NCBI GenBank assembly: GCA_016709995.1 | Contig: JADJLQ010000001.1 | Location: forward strand, 3,010,001 to 3,074,000 | Reading direction: 5' to 3' | DNA length: 64,000 nucleotides | Source: Saprospiraceae bacterium | GTDB taxonomy: Bacteria; Bacteroidota; Bacteroidia; Chitinophagales; Saprospiraceae | Part shown: positions 34,200 to 43,783 of the stretch, piece by piece | Layout of the letters: each line of letters begins with the position of its first letter | Position numbering within the stretch: position 1 is the first letter of the stretch | Position numbers and translations under genes: made by a program | The notes under the pieces: generated by a model | What the model was told of the DNA's origin: nothing | Database searches by the model: none | Seen by the model: the letters and a program-made list of their open reading frames with translations, nothing else

Positions 34200-36889
34200 G
34201 CGGATTACATCATTTAAAACTGAGTGGGCTCGAAAGCCTCGAAGTCACTCCTCAAAGTAATTTTATCAATATCGGCGAACGGACGAATGTCACAGGCTCA
34301 GCCAAATTTCTCAAACTCATCAAAGAAGATAAATATGATGATGCCCTCGCGGTAGCACTCGACCAGGTACGGGGAGGAGCTCAGGTGATCGATGTCAATA
34401 TGGACGAAGGCATGCTGGACTCCAAAGAAGCAATGGTCAAATTTCTTAACCTGATGGCTTCTGAACCCGAGATTGCAGTCATTCCAGTCATGGTGGATTC
34501 CTCCAAGTGGGAGGTGATCGAAGCCGGCCTGAAATGTCTCCAGGGAAAAAGCATCGTCAACTCCATTTCGCTCAAAGCCGGTGAAGAAGAATTTATTCGC
34601 CAGGCTAAGCTGGTCAAAAAATATGGCGCAGCCACTGTAGTCATGGCTTTCGACGAGCTCGGCCAGGCCGATACTTACCAAAGAAGAATCGACATCTGCC
34701 AACGCGCTTACGATATATTGGTACGCCAGGTCAAATTTTCTCCAGAAGACATCATTTTCGACCCAAATATTTTTCCCGTAGCTACCGGCATCGAAGAACA
34801 CCGGAATTATGCGGTTGATTTTTTCCGTGCGACCCAGTGGATCAAAGAAAACTTGCCCTACGCCCATGTAAGCGGAGGTGTGAGCAATGTCTCCTTCAGT
34901 TTTAGAGGCAATCAAAAAGTACGTGAAGCCATGCACTCCGCATTTTTATATCACGCGATCAAAGCAGGCATGGATATGGGCATCGTCAATCCCGCCATGC
35001 TGGAAGTATATGACGAAATCGACAAGGACCTGCTGGAGTATGTCGAAGATGTTTTGCTCAACCGCCGCGAAGACTCTACGGAAAGATTGCTCGAATATGC
35101 TGAATCTGTCAAAGGAGGGGTAAAGAAAAAAGAAGTCGAAGATGTATGGCGCAAAGGCACCGTGGAGGATCGTATCACACATGCCCTGGTCAAGGGCATC
35201 ATTGACTTCATCGATGCCGATACTGAAGAAGCTCGCCTGAAATATAATAAGCCTTTGGATGTGATCGAAGGCCCTCTGATGGCAGGCATGAATGTTGTGG
35301 GCGACTTGTTTGGTTCAGGCAAAATGTTTTTACCTCAAGTCGTCAAGTCTGCCCGGGTCATGAAAAAATCAGTGGCCTACCTCACGCCTTACCTCGAAGA
35401 AGAAAAAAAGCGGTCGGGCACCTCGGGCCATGCTGCAGCAAAAATACTGATGGCTACTGTCAAAGGAGATGTGCATGACATTGGAAAAAATATCGTTGGA
35501 GTAGTACTTGCTTGTAACAATTATGATATCGTAGACCTCGGCGTGATGGTGCCATGTGACAAAATCCTGGATACTGCATTGGAACAAAAAGTAGACATCA
35601 TCGGACTCAGTGGCTTGATCACGCCTTCACTGGATGAAATGGTTTTCGTAGCCAAAGAGATGCAGCGACGCAATATTCAGATCCCTTTATTGATCGGCGG
35701 CGCTACTACCTCCCGCATTCATACTGCCGTCAAGATCGAACCACAGTATAACCGCGCACCTGTCGTGCATGTCCTGGATGCTTCCCGCAGTGTAGCAGTA
35801 GTCAGTTCACTTCTGACTAAAGATGAAGTCAATCGTGATATTTTCATCCTGGGCATCAAAGCAGAATATGAAGCCATGCGCGTCGCAAGAGAAAAGAGAG
35901 AAGCCGGCAAAGCATTCGTCAGTCTCGCACGCGCACGCGACCAAAAAATAGTCATTGACTGGAACAATTATACCCCGCCGACTCCTGCCTGGTTAGGTAT
36001 ACAAACCATCAAAAATCCATCGTTAAGGGAGATTGGTAAATATATTGACTGGACGCCTTTTTTCCAGTCCTGGCAGCTGGCAGGAAAATATCCCGCTATC
36101 CTGACAGACCCGATAGTGGGTGTAGAAGCTACAAAACTCTTTCAGGACGCCCAGGAGTTATTGACCACGATCATTGAAGAAGAATGGATCACTGCAGAAG
36201 CCATCATTGGATTGTTTCCAGCCAATAGTGTAGGCGACGATATCGAAATCTACCATCCTGATTCTGGTGAGCTGATGACCGTCAGTCACCATCTTCGCCA
36301 GCAAAGAGAAAAATCTGCAGGACTACCTTACCTCTGCCTGGCTGATTTTATAGCTCCTAAAAGCACCGGACTTAAAGACTACCTGGGTGCTTTTATAGTG
36401 ACAGCGGGGGTAGGGCTCGACGAAAGAGCCAAGACCCTCGAGGCAAATCATGACGATTATAATGCCATTTTATTAAAAGCGTTGGGTGATAGATTGGCTG
36501 AGGCATTTACCGAATATCTCCATTACAAAGTAAGGACTCAATATTGGGCTTACTCCCATGAATCTTTGTCCAATGACGAACTAATCGCAGAGAAATATCA
36601 AGGCATCAGACCAGCTCCGGGATATCCTGCCTGCCCGGATCATACGGAGAAAGCCATGTTGTTTGACTTATTACACGCGAGTGAGCACATCAATGTGATG
36701 CTGACAGAGAGCCTGGCCATGTATCCTGCCTCTTCAGTCAGTGGATGGTATTTTAGTCATCCTCAGGCCAGGTACTTTGGATTGGGCAATATCGCCAAAG
36801 ACCAGGTCGAGGATTATACTAAGCGAAAAAATCAGGATCTTAGCGTGACCGAAAAATGGCTGGCCCCGGTGCTCAGCTATGATATATAA
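34196..36889 (+). CDS. metH: Methionine synthase, folate/cobalamin/activation subunit (split MetH C-part)
   Basis: An 897-aa protein with the pterin-binding barrel (NFINIGERTNVTGSAKFLKL at the start), the cobalamin cap and Rossmann domains with KGDVHDIGKNIVGVVL (H427 is the lower axial ligand; DxHxxG) and GLSGLITPSLDEM, and the SAM-dependent reactivation domain at the end (RPAPGYPACPDHTEK; PASSVSGWYFSHPQARYFG). It transfers methyl groups from 5-methyltetrahydrofolate through cobalamin to homocysteine bound by the partner protein. All domains are present and the frame is intact. Confidence 0.95.
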   Translation: MSGLHHLKLSGLESLEVTPQSNFINIGERTNVTGSAKFLKLIKEDKYDDALAVALDQVRGGAQVIDVNMDEGMLDSKEAMVKFLNLMASEPEIAVIPVMVDSSKWEVIEAGLKCLQGKSIVNSISLKAGEEEFIRQAKLVKKYGAATVVMAFDELGQADTYQRRIDICQRAYDILVRQVKFSPEDIIFDPNIFPVATGIEEHRNYAVDFFRATQWIKENLPYAHVSGGVSNVSFSFRGNQKVREAMHSAFLYHAIKAGMDMGIVNPAMLEVYDEIDKDLLEYVEDVLLNRREDSTERLLEYAESVKGGVKKKEVEDVWRKGTVEDRITHALVKGIIDFIDADTEEARLKYNKPLDVIEGPLMAGMNVVGDLFGSGKMFLPQVVKSARVMKKSVAYLTPYLEEEKKRSGTSGHAAAKILMATVKGDVHDIGKNIVGVVLACNNYDIVDLGVMVPCDKILDTALEQKVDIIGLSGLITPSLDEMVFVAKEMQRRNIQIPLLIGGATTSRIHTAVKIEPQYNRAPVVHVLDASRSVAVVSSLLTKDEVNRDIFILGIKAEYEAMRVAREKREAGKAFVSLARARDQKIVIDWNNYTPPTPAWLGIQTIKNPSLREIGKYIDWTPFFQSWQLAGKYPAILTDPIVGVEATKLFQDAQELLTTIIEEEWITAEAIIGLFPANSVGDDIEIYHPDSGELMTVSHHLRQQREKSAGLPYLCLADFIAPKSTGLKDYLGAFIVTAGVGLDERAKTLEANHDDYNAILLKALGDRLAEAFTEYLHYKVRTQYWAYSHESLSNDELIAEKYQGIRPAPGYPACPDHTEKAMLFDLLHASEHINVMLTESLAMYPASSVSGWYFSHPQARYFGLGNIAKDQVEDYTKRKNQDLSVTEKWLAPVLSYDI

Positions 36890-36893
36890 TATT

Positions 36894-37979
36894 ATGAGTG
36901 AAGAAAATATGCAGCATATCCATCCTGGTGAAGACGATTTTAGTCTCAAAGACCTGATCAATAAAGGATTGGAATACTTCTTTTTGCTTTGGCGGCATAA
37001 ATGGCTGATCCTGTTTATTGGTTTGCTGGGAGCTGGCGCCCTTTATTTGAAAGCTTACCTCACCCCTACTACGTATAGTGCTCCTTTAACTTTTGCGCTT
37101 AATGAAGGAGATGGCAATAGCAGTATGGGAGCCATTTCAGGTCTTTTGGGCCAATTTGGTCTGGGGGGAAACACCAGTGGCAAGGTATCCATGGACAAAA
37201 TCGTGGCCCTGTCCAAATCGATGCGTATCGTCAACAAAGCGTTATTTGACAAAACCACAGTGAATGGAAAAGAAGATTTCATCGCCAACCATATCATTGA
37301 CCTGTATAAAATGGACGAAAAATGGGCTAAGTACAATCCGGCTTACAAAGGCTTTAGATTCAAATCAGACTCATTAGATACATTTACCCTGGATGAAAAT
37401 TCCGCCCTCAAAGGCATATACTGGTTTACAGTAGGTGGGCTCAAGCCCGGCCTGGTCACTTGTAATTATGATAATGAAAGCACCATCTTTACCCTGGACT
37501 CCAAGACGGAAAATGATGCCCTTTCCCTTGCCTTGACGGAAAACATATTTAATAGGTTATCAAGGTTTTATGTGCAACAATCCAGCGACAAACAAAAACA
37601 GACTTTCGACCTCGTCAAAGCAAAAGCTGACTCCCTGTTCAATGCCTGGACTTCCTCAGAATATGCCGTAGGTAAAATGGACCAGACCCAGGGGGCGCTG
37701 TGGGCACCGCAGGACAGGACCAATAAAAATATTCGCTCCAAGCAGTCATTAATGTATGCCACTGCTTACACAGAAGCTCTTAAAAATCTGGAGATTGCCG
37801 ATTATGCTTTAAAAAACAGCACCCCATTTATCAGAGAAATAGACAAGCCATTTTTTCCTTTGGATGCAATGGGCGCTAACAGACTGAGACAGAGTATCAT
37901 AGGATTTATACTGGGTTGTGCCCTTGCCGGGGCTTGGGTGATCGGCAAAAATATAGTGCTCAAAGCTTTAAAAAGCTGA
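36894..37979 (+). CDS. Wzz-like polysaccharide co-polymerase / chain-length determinant
   Basis: A 361-aa inner-membrane protein with two membrane helices, near the N-terminus (KWLILFIGLLGAGALYLKAY) and the C-terminus (QSIIGFILGCALAGAWVIG), and a large periplasmic coiled part between (LVKAKADSLFNAWTSSEYAV). This is the PCP layout of chain-length regulators. The motif FALNEGDGNSSMGAISGLLG is the glycine/serine-rich loop common in Bacteroidota versions. The ATG at 36894, 4 nt after the metH stop, is preferred to 36879, which overlaps metH. It likely belongs to the polysaccharide locus that follows, although it may be co-transcribed with metH. Confidence 0.78.
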   Translation: MSEENMQHIHPGEDDFSLKDLINKGLEYFFLLWRHKWLILFIGLLGAGALYLKAYLTPTTYSAPLTFALNEGDGNSSMGAISGLLGQFGLGGNTSGKVSMDKIVALSKSMRIVNKALFDKTTVNGKEDFIANHIIDLYKMDEKWAKYNPAYKGFRFKSDSLDTFTLDENSALKGIYWFTVGGLKPGLVTCNYDNESTIFTLDSKTENDALSLALTENIFNRLSRFYVQQSSDKQKQTFDLVKAKADSLFNAWTSSEYAVGKMDQTQGALWAPQDRTNKNIRSKQSLMYATAYTEALKNLEIADYALKNSTPFIREIDKPFFPLDAMGANRLRQSIIGFILGCALAGAWVIGKNIVLKALKS

Positions 37980-37989
37980 TTTTATGTGG

Positions 37990-37997
37990 TAAATTTG
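37990..37997 (+). promoter_or_regulatory. Bacteroidetes -7 box (TAAATTTG) of the polysaccharide-locus regulators
   Basis: TAAATTTG lies 20 nt before the TTG start at 38018, immediately after the Wzz-like gene; it probably starts the long polysaccharide transcript. Confidence 0.5.
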
Positions 37998-38017
37998 AGT
38001 ACTAAAACTACTCAATT

Positions 38018-38596
38018 TTGATTGAGGCCCTAATTTCTTCAAAAACACGTATAAAATTATTGCTCAAGTTTTTCTTGAATGGCAATACTACCTCCTATTT
38101 GCGCGGACTGGAGTCAGAGTTTGGCGAATCTACCAATGCCATACGCCTGGAGCTCAATAAGATGGAAGAAGCTGGCATGCTGGAATCTTTTCTTGAAGGA
38201 AATAAAAAGTATTTTAAAGCTAACCATAAGTATCCCCTCTATCATGAGATACACAGTATATTACTCAAATATATTGGTATAGACCAGGTCCTCGACAATG
38301 TATTGAGTCGATTGGGTCAGCTGGAAAAGGCTTTTCTGACAGGCACCTTTGCTGAGGGCAGGGACAGCGGGGTCATCGATCTCATTCTAATCGGCAAGCT
38401 TGATAAGTCTTACCTGATCAATCTGATAGAAAAAGCTGAAAAATTAATCAAACGAAAGGTCCGGTATGTGATCTATGAGGAAGAATCTGAGCTGGATGTT
38501 TGGCGTCATACCTTTGAACATGAGCCATTCCTTATATGGTCATCCAAGGTATTACCTATTTCAGTTCAATCCAAACCTTTAAAAGAAATCAACTGA
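38018..38596 (+). CDS. Winged-helix regulator with nucleotidyltransferase-like domain
   Basis: A 192-aa protein. The N-terminal 70 residues form an ArsR-like winged helix (SSKTRIKLLLKFFLNGNTTS, FGESTNAIRLELNKMEEAGM, KKYFKANHKYPLYHE). The second half (FLTGTFAEGRDSGVIDLILI) looks like a minimal nucleotidyltransferase-type fold. This pair of domains is found at the head of surface-polysaccharide loci in Bacteroidota, just before the NusG-like factor, and probably controls the locus. It overlaps the next start by one base (TGATG). Confidence 0.75.
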   Translation: MIEALISSKTRIKLLLKFFLNGNTTSYLRGLESEFGESTNAIRLELNKMEEAGMLESFLEGNKKYFKANHKYPLYHEIHSILLKYIGIDQVLDNVLSRLGQLEKAFLTGTFAEGRDSGVIDLILIGKLDKSYLINLIEKAEKLIKRKVRYVIYEEESELDVWRHTFEHEPFLIWSSKVLPISVQSKPLKEIN

Positions 38597-39135
38597 TGGG
38601 TTTGGCCGCCGCGACATATCAAAATGATCTAACGGTAGACACCGCTAAATGGTTTGCAGTATTGACACGAGTCAAAGCAGAAAAATCCGTTTGTCAAACT
38701 TTAACTACGGCTGGCATTACCAATTATGTGCCTTTACAGAGAGTCACACGTATATATACCAGGAAAAGAAGGACAAGTATGGTCCCTTTGATCTATCGTT
38801 ACATCTTCGTTCATATCAAAAAAAACGAATATGTAAGGGTACTGGAAACACCAAATGTGGAAGGTTTCGTCCGATTTAATAAACAGATCATTTCCATTCC
38901 CGATCAGGAAATAGAATGGTTGCAACGGGTCACAGGAGAAGTCAATGATATCACCCTTGAAAATCAGCCTTTTAGTGAAGGTGATGCCGTCGAGGTGGTT
39001 TTGGGTAACCTGACCGGTTTAAAAGGAAAATTAATCGAATCTTTGAGTAAACACGAGTTGCTCATTGAGTTAGATCATATAGGATTTGGTCTAAGGATTC
39101 AGATCGATCCAAGCCATTTGCGCAAATTGAGGTAA
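38596..39135 (+). CDS. NusG/RfaH-type antiterminator, UpxY-like
   Basis: A 179-aa NusG paralogue. WFAVLTRVKAEKSVCQTL is the NGN-domain start and the KOW motif follows in FSEGDAVEVVLGNLTGLKGKL. In Bacteroides, UpxY proteins bind RNA polymerase at the start of capsule operons and prevent premature termination over the long transcript. The position, first in the polysaccharide locus and translationally coupled to a regulator, fits. Start 38596 is chosen because it overlaps the upstream stop (TGATG); the longer frame from 38536 lies inside the previous gene. Confidence 0.88.
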   Translation: MGLAAATYQNDLTVDTAKWFAVLTRVKAEKSVCQTLTTAGITNYVPLQRVTRIYTRKRRTSMVPLIYRYIFVHIKKNEYVRVLETPNVEGFVRFNKQIISIPDQEIEWLQRVTGEVNDITLENQPFSEGDAVEVVLGNLTGLKGKLIESLSKHELLIELDHIGFGLRIQIDPSHLRKLR

Positions 39136-39147
39136 GAGACTCATTCT

Positions 39148-39321
39148 GTGCAATTTAAATTTATTTACGCGATAGTCATTGCGACATATCGACGGCGAAG
39201 CCATGCGAAAATGGGCCTGATTCTCACTATTCTCAAAAAAGAAAGGTTGGTCATCGCCGGGCAATTAAAAAGGTCATCCGGATCTGTAGTCGCTAACATC
39301 GCCAAAGGGCCTGTCAATGAA
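39148..39321 (+). pseudogene. Fragment of a four-helix-bundle (IVS/S23-type) protein gene
   Basis: The frame contains QLKRSSGSVVANIAKG, the hallmark of four-helix-bundle proteins of the rRNA-intervening-sequence family, preceded by ILKKERLVIAG as in the usual KEER..L segment. The N-terminal helix and everything after the Gly are missing or scrambled, so only about 30 residues survive. Such genes occur often between polysaccharide genes in this phylum. Confidence 0.45.
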
Positions 39322-39342
39322 CAAACAATCCACCATCAATAA

Positions 39343-40656
39343 ATGAATATCGCAGTAGTAGGTACAGGATATGTAGGTCTGGTCACCGGCACCTGTTTTG
39401 CAGAAATGGGCAACCATGTGACCTGTGTCGACATAGATGCACATAAAGTCACCACCCTCCAGGAAGGGCAAATACCGATTTATGAACCTGGACTCGACAC
39501 CTTGTTTGAGCGCAATACCCGCCAACATCGCTTACGTTTTACCACTGATCTACAAGCTGCGATACAATCAGCAGAGATCATATTTCTGGCGTTGCCTACT
39601 CCCCCAGGTGGGGATGGATCCGCTGACCTCAGTTTTATCCTTAAAGTGGCAGAGGACCTGAGTTCCATGATCGAAGATTATAAGATCATTGTCAATAAAA
39701 GTACGGTACCTGTAGGGACAGCGGAGAAAGTGGCGGCCGTATTAGCGGCAAAACTGGATGCCTCCCTATTTGATGTGATATCCAATCCGGAGTTTTTGCG
39801 AGAAGGAGTCGCCGTAGACGACTTTATGAAGCCTGACCGCGTGGTGATAGGAAGTTCCAGCCCCAGGGCGATAGAAAAAATGAAACACTTATACGAGCCA
39901 TTTGTAAGACAAGGTAATCCAATCTATATCATGGACGAACGATCCTCCGAGATGACCAAATATGCCGCTAACGCTTACCTGGCCACCCGCATCACCTTTA
40001 TGAATGAGATCGCCAACCTTTGCGAACGAACCGGAGCTGATGTAGATATGGTGCGCAAAGGAATGGGCAGTGACAACAGAATTGGCAAACGATTTTTGTT
40101 TCCGGGGATTGGCTATGGGGGAAGCTGTTTCCCAAAAGATGTCAAAGCCCTCATCCATACAGCCAAAGAGCATGATTATGAATTTAAAATCCTGCAGATG
40201 GTGGTGGGGCTCAATGAAGACCAAAAACAAAGCCTGATTCGCAAAGTCGATCAGTTTTTTAACCAGGATCTGAATGGTAAAAAAATAGTTATTTGGGGTC
40301 TTGCATTCAAACCAAACACCGATGATATCCGCGATGCACCATCTATCACCATGATCGATGAATTATTATCCAGAGGCGCCAAGGTGTCCGTATTTGACCC
40401 TGAGGCTACAGAAAATATTCGCAAAATCTATGGCGAAAAAATCAATTACGGCATAGATGAATATGCTATACTACATGAAGCCAATGCGCTGCTCATTGCG
40501 ACGGAGTGGAGCTTGTTCCGTTCTCCTGATTTTAATAAGATAAAATCCCTGATGAAGCAATGTATCATCTTCGATGGCAGAAATTTGTATGAATTGGATG
40601 ATATTCCAGCTGGCTTTCACTATGAAAGCATTGGAAGAAAAACAGTACCAGCCTAA
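39343..40656 (+). CDS. ugd: UDP-glucose 6-dehydrogenase
   Basis: A 437-aa NAD-dependent enzyme that oxidises UDP-glucose to UDP-glucuronate. The Rossmann motif is MNIAVVGTGYVGLVTGTCFA; NKSTVPVGT and SNPEFLREGVAVDDF are family marks; the catalytic Cys lies in GYGGSCFPKDVKALI. The C-terminal part has GLAFKPNTDDIRDAPS. Product may feed glucuronate residues or other uronic acids of the polysaccharide. The following aminotransferase starts 20 bp after its stop. Confidence 0.93.
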   Translation: MNIAVVGTGYVGLVTGTCFAEMGNHVTCVDIDAHKVTTLQEGQIPIYEPGLDTLFERNTRQHRLRFTTDLQAAIQSAEIIFLALPTPPGGDGSADLSFILKVAEDLSSMIEDYKIIVNKSTVPVGTAEKVAAVLAAKLDASLFDVISNPEFLREGVAVDDFMKPDRVVIGSSSPRAIEKMKHLYEPFVRQGNPIYIMDERSSEMTKYAANAYLATRITFMNEIANLCERTGADVDMVRKGMGSDNRIGKRFLFPGIGYGGSCFPKDVKALIHTAKEHDYEFKILQMVVGLNEDQKQSLIRKVDQFFNQDLNGKKIVIWGLAFKPNTDDIRDAPSITMIDELLSRGAKVSVFDPEATENIRKIYGEKINYGIDEYAILHEANALLIATEWSLFRSPDFNKIKSLMKQCIIFDGRNLYELDDIPAGFHYESIGRKTVPA

Positions 40657-40675
40657 CCTCCAAAATCGCTATACT

Positions 40676-41797
40676 ATGCAAATGGTAGATCTTAAATCAC
40701 AATACCTTCGAATAAAACCAGAGATCGATGCCGCCATACATCGGGTACTGGATCATGGTCAGTATATCAATGGTCCGGAAGTAAAAGAAATACAACAAGC
40801 TTTAGAGGCTTATCATGGCGATACGACCCATGTTATACCCTGCGCCAACGGTACGGATGCCCTTCAGATAGCCTTGATGGCACTTGACTGCAAACCCGGT
40901 GATGAGATCATCGTACCGGCATTTACCTATGTTGCTACCGCTGAAGTGATTGGTCTGTTGCATCTGACTCCGGTGATGATCGATGTAGATTATCAAAGTT
41001 TTTTGAGCACCCCGGAGCTGATTGAAGCAGCCATAACTTCTAAGACGAAAGCCATTGTGCCGGTTCATTTATATGGACAATGTGCTGATATGGAAGCTAT
41101 CATGGAGCTTGCATCCAGGCACAGGTTATATGTGATTGAAGACAATGCACAAGCTATCGGTGCCGACCTTATTTATCAGGACGGTACGAGAAAAAAATCA
41201 GGCACTGCTGCGCACATTGGCTGTACTTCGTTTTTTCCATCTAAAAACCTCGGCTGTTATGGTGATGGTGGAGCGATTTTATGTCACGATACAGCGCTGG
41301 CAGAAAAAATCAGGATGATAGCCAACCACGGCCAACAAAAAAAATATTACCATGACCTGATCGGAGTCAATTCGAGACTGGACAGTATTCAGGCGGCGGT
41401 GTTAAATGTCAAAATAAAACATCTCGACAGTTATTGCCAGGCCAGGTATACAGTGGCACAGGCCTATTCTACTGCATTCCGCGAAGTTGCTTCATTGACC
41501 ACGCCGTATGAAGTTCCACATTCTACCCACGTATATCATCAGTATACGCTCAAGGTGATCGATGGACGCAGAGATCAACTGGCGGAATATCTTTCATCTA
41601 AGGGGATACCCAATATGATCTATTATCCGGTTCCGCTGTATGATCAAAAAGCCTTTAGTGCTTTAAAGGGGAAGGTTGATTTTTTACCTGTGACGGATCG
41701 TTTGTGCAAAGAAGTGATCTCCCTGCCCATCCATACAGAGATGCAGGATGATGATTTGCACCGTATCATCGACACTGTCCTGAGTTTTTTTAAATAA
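40676..41797 (+). CDS. DegT/DnrJ/EryC1/StrS aminotransferase, probably WbpE-like
   Basis: A 373-aa PLP-dependent sugar aminotransferase. MQMVDLKSQYLRIKPEIDAA is the WbpE/DegT start; CANGTDALQIAL, PAFTYVATAEVI, EDNAQAIGA and SFFPSKNLGCYGDGGA (PLP Lys in PSKN) are conserved. With WbpA, WbpB and WbpD homologues further down, the likely reaction is glutamate-dependent amination of UDP-3-keto-GlcNAcA, releasing 2-oxoglutarate. The start is set at ATG 40676, 20 bp after ugd; earlier in-frame starts lie inside ugd. Confidence 0.88.
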   Translation: MQMVDLKSQYLRIKPEIDAAIHRVLDHGQYINGPEVKEIQQALEAYHGDTTHVIPCANGTDALQIALMALDCKPGDEIIVPAFTYVATAEVIGLLHLTPVMIDVDYQSFLSTPELIEAAITSKTKAIVPVHLYGQCADMEAIMELASRHRLYVIEDNAQAIGADLIYQDGTRKKSGTAAHIGCTSFFPSKNLGCYGDGGAILCHDTALAEKIRMIANHGQQKKYYHDLIGVNSRLDSIQAAVLNVKIKHLDSYCQARYTVAQAYSTAFREVASLTTPYEVPHSTHVYHQYTLKVIDGRRDQLAEYLSSKGIPNMIYYPVPLYDQKAFSALKGKVDFLPVTDRLCKEVISLPIHTEMQDDDLHRIIDTVLSFFK

Positions 41798-41801
41798 AAT
41801 T

Positions 41802-41900
41802 ATGGCAAAGCTCTTCATTCATGATCACCCTATCACCGATGATGAGCTGGCATTGATCCGTGCAAAAAGATTTTTGAGTCTTAGCCCGCAGGATAGATAA
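41802..41900 (+). pseudogene. 32-aa truncated ORF
   Basis: MAKLFIHDHPITDDELALIR then AKRFLSLSPQDR and a stop. It begins 5 nt after the aminotransferase stop and resembles the start of a longer small helical protein. I do not recognise a complete family, and no continuation is seen in other frames. Confidence 0.3.
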
Positions 41901-42026
41901 GACAAATGTTAAGCCTGATTAGCTGTACTTTAATACTTTGAAAATCACACGATCTTCCTAAGGAAAGATTGATCATTAAGCCTCTTTTGGCTGTTGAATT
42001 AAAGAAAATTCATTCAATAGGTTAAT

Positions 42027-43346
42027 GTGCTTATTACCATCCCCAGCTCATTCAGCCCTGAAATTCAATATACTTTTGAAATCCTGATGCAGGAATTTTT
42101 AGGCATTGATATTAAGTTTATTATTTCGCCTACGGCAAAAGATTATATTCTTTCCGCAGATGATATGAAGTCGGTCAAAATCATCAATCACTTCTTTTCA
42201 CAGATCACTGAATCCGCTGGATATTTTAAGCCCGGGTATTTACCCAGAGCCATCCAGTATTGGTCAGATGCGACGCTGACTATTCAAGATCTTCCTGTTT
42301 TATATGGATTGCCCAGGCTGGAAGAAACTAATGAAGGCTATATACTCCAGGCGGACATTATTTCCTCTTCCTATTTTATGCTTAGCCGATGGGAAGAAGT
42401 CATCGATACTCAATTGGACATTCATCTAAGAGTACAGGGTAAAAACAGTATAGCCAATAAATACAATTTTCTGCATCGCCCTATTGTCAATGAATATGCA
42501 GATTTGCTGTGGACCCTCTTGGTAAAATCCGGTTACCGGGGTCAAAGAAAACTACATCAGTATCAGGCATTCGCTACCCACGATGTAGACCAGCCCTACC
42601 AATGGCCTGATTGGCACACAAGTCTTAAACACCTGGGCGGAGATCTCCTCAAGCGAAAAGATATATCCCTGGCTACCACCCATATTAAAAGTCTGTATGC
42701 AACCAAAGTAAAAGGCAAGTCAGACCCTTTTGACCAGCATCAATATCTACTTGATCTGGCATACAAATATCAGCACCAGGCATGTTTTAACTTCATCGTC
42801 AGCAACAGGTCCAAATTTGATCAGTCACTTTCCAGCTCAGACCCCAGGTTAAAAGCAATGATTGATTCTATTGAAACAGCAGGTCATCTCATCGGCTATC
42901 ATCCGGGATACGAAGTATACCTTGATCAAAAAATATTCAATGAAGAGTTGGCCACTCTCCAACTATTGGTAAAGCAAAAAATCATGGCCGGCAGACAACA
43001 TTATCTAAGATTTAAAGTGCCCGACACCTGGAGGCTCTGGGATCAGGCATCGATGGAATGGGAAAGCACCCTCGGATATGCCGATATTCCCGGATTTAGA
43101 TGTGGCACCTGCTATACCTACACCGTCTTTGATTGCAAAGCAGGAAAAAAAATGAAAGTCAAAGAGAAGCCGTTGATCTTAATGGATGCTACGCTGATCT
43201 ATTACCAGCGCAACTGGGACGCAGGCGACTTGCTTCAGCTCAAAAATGAATGTAAAAAACACGGCGGTGAATGGGTCACTATTGTTCATAATGATTTGGT
43301 CAAACATCCTGCATTGAAGGGATTGGAGGAATTGTTTTATGGGTGA
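42027..43346 (+). CDS. Polysaccharide deacetylase-like protein
   Basis: A 439-aa protein without signal peptide that resembles the polysaccharide-deacetylase-family proteins of Bacteroidota capsule loci. It has a divergent N-terminal region, then the NodB-like core with AFATHDVDQPYQW (HDVD in place of the catalytic TFDD), HLIGYHPGYEVYLDQ with the metal His and RHYLRF/WEST segments (GRQHYLRFKVPDTWRLWDQA, GYADIPGFRCGTC). Such proteins probably remove acetyl groups from a cytoplasmic sugar precursor or polymer. It starts at GTG 42027. Frame intact. Confidence 0.75.
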   Translation: MLITIPSSFSPEIQYTFEILMQEFLGIDIKFIISPTAKDYILSADDMKSVKIINHFFSQITESAGYFKPGYLPRAIQYWSDATLTIQDLPVLYGLPRLEETNEGYILQADIISSSYFMLSRWEEVIDTQLDIHLRVQGKNSIANKYNFLHRPIVNEYADLLWTLLVKSGYRGQRKLHQYQAFATHDVDQPYQWPDWHTSLKHLGGDLLKRKDISLATTHIKSLYATKVKGKSDPFDQHQYLLDLAYKYQHQACFNFIVSNRSKFDQSLSSSDPRLKAMIDSIETAGHLIGYHPGYEVYLDQKIFNEELATLQLLVKQKIMAGRQHYLRFKVPDTWRLWDQASMEWESTLGYADIPGFRCGTCYTYTVFDCKAGKKMKVKEKPLILMDATLIYYQRNWDAGDLLQLKNECKKHGGEWVTIVHNDLVKHPALKGLEELFYG

Positions 43347-43364
43347 GTTGAATCAATATTTCTA

Positions 43365-43751
43365 ATGTCAAGTTTGTCACTTCATCAAAACGCTACTCAG
43401 CAGATATTTGAACATGCAAAATGGCTGAGGAATAATGTTACATTGACGGAAAGTATTTTATGGGAAGAAGTTAGAAATAAAAAGCTTGGAGTTAAATTTA
43501 GAAGACAGCACCCATTAGGAGCATACGTAGTAGATTTTTACTGTCACGAACTAAGGCTTGTTATTGAATTGGATGGAGAATATCACACTTCAGTTCATCA
43601 ACAGGGTGTTGATCAGGAGAAGGATTTAGAATTATTGGGATCAGGGTGTACTGTATTGAGAATAAATGACAAAGAAGTACTAGAAAAACTCCCTGGTGTT
43701 ATAGAATTACTGAAACTTACGGTATCAGACTTAAAGAAAAATATCATTTAG
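43365..43751 (+). CDS. DUF559/Vsr-like endonuclease-domain protein
   Basis: A 128-aa protein of the DUF559 PD-(D/E)XK group. WLRNNVTLTESILWEEVRNK, GVKFRRQHPLGAYVVDFYC and LVIELDGEYH are the usual signatures (Asp of VVDF, Glu-Leu-Asp as ELDGE). DNA nuclease activity is only inferred from the fold. Such genes are scattered through surface-polysaccharide loci of Bacteroidota. It lies directly before a repeat array. Confidence 0.85.
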   Translation: MSSLSLHQNATQQIFEHAKWLRNNVTLTESILWEEVRNKKLGVKFRRQHPLGAYVVDFYCHELRLVIELDGEYHTSVHQQGVDQEKDLELLGSGCTVLRINDKEVLEKLPGVIELLKLTVSDLKKNII

Positions 43752-43783
43752 GTGAGGTATTTATTAAAAAAATTTATTCGCTA

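Noticed and set aside
34298..34936. 212-aa antisense ORF inside metH
   Set aside because: Shadow of a strongly conserved gene on the other strand; no signal peptide, domain or promoter.
33141..36889. metH broken by a frameshift
   Set aside because: The two parts overlap by ATGA, each has complete domain borders, and split metH is usual in this phylum.
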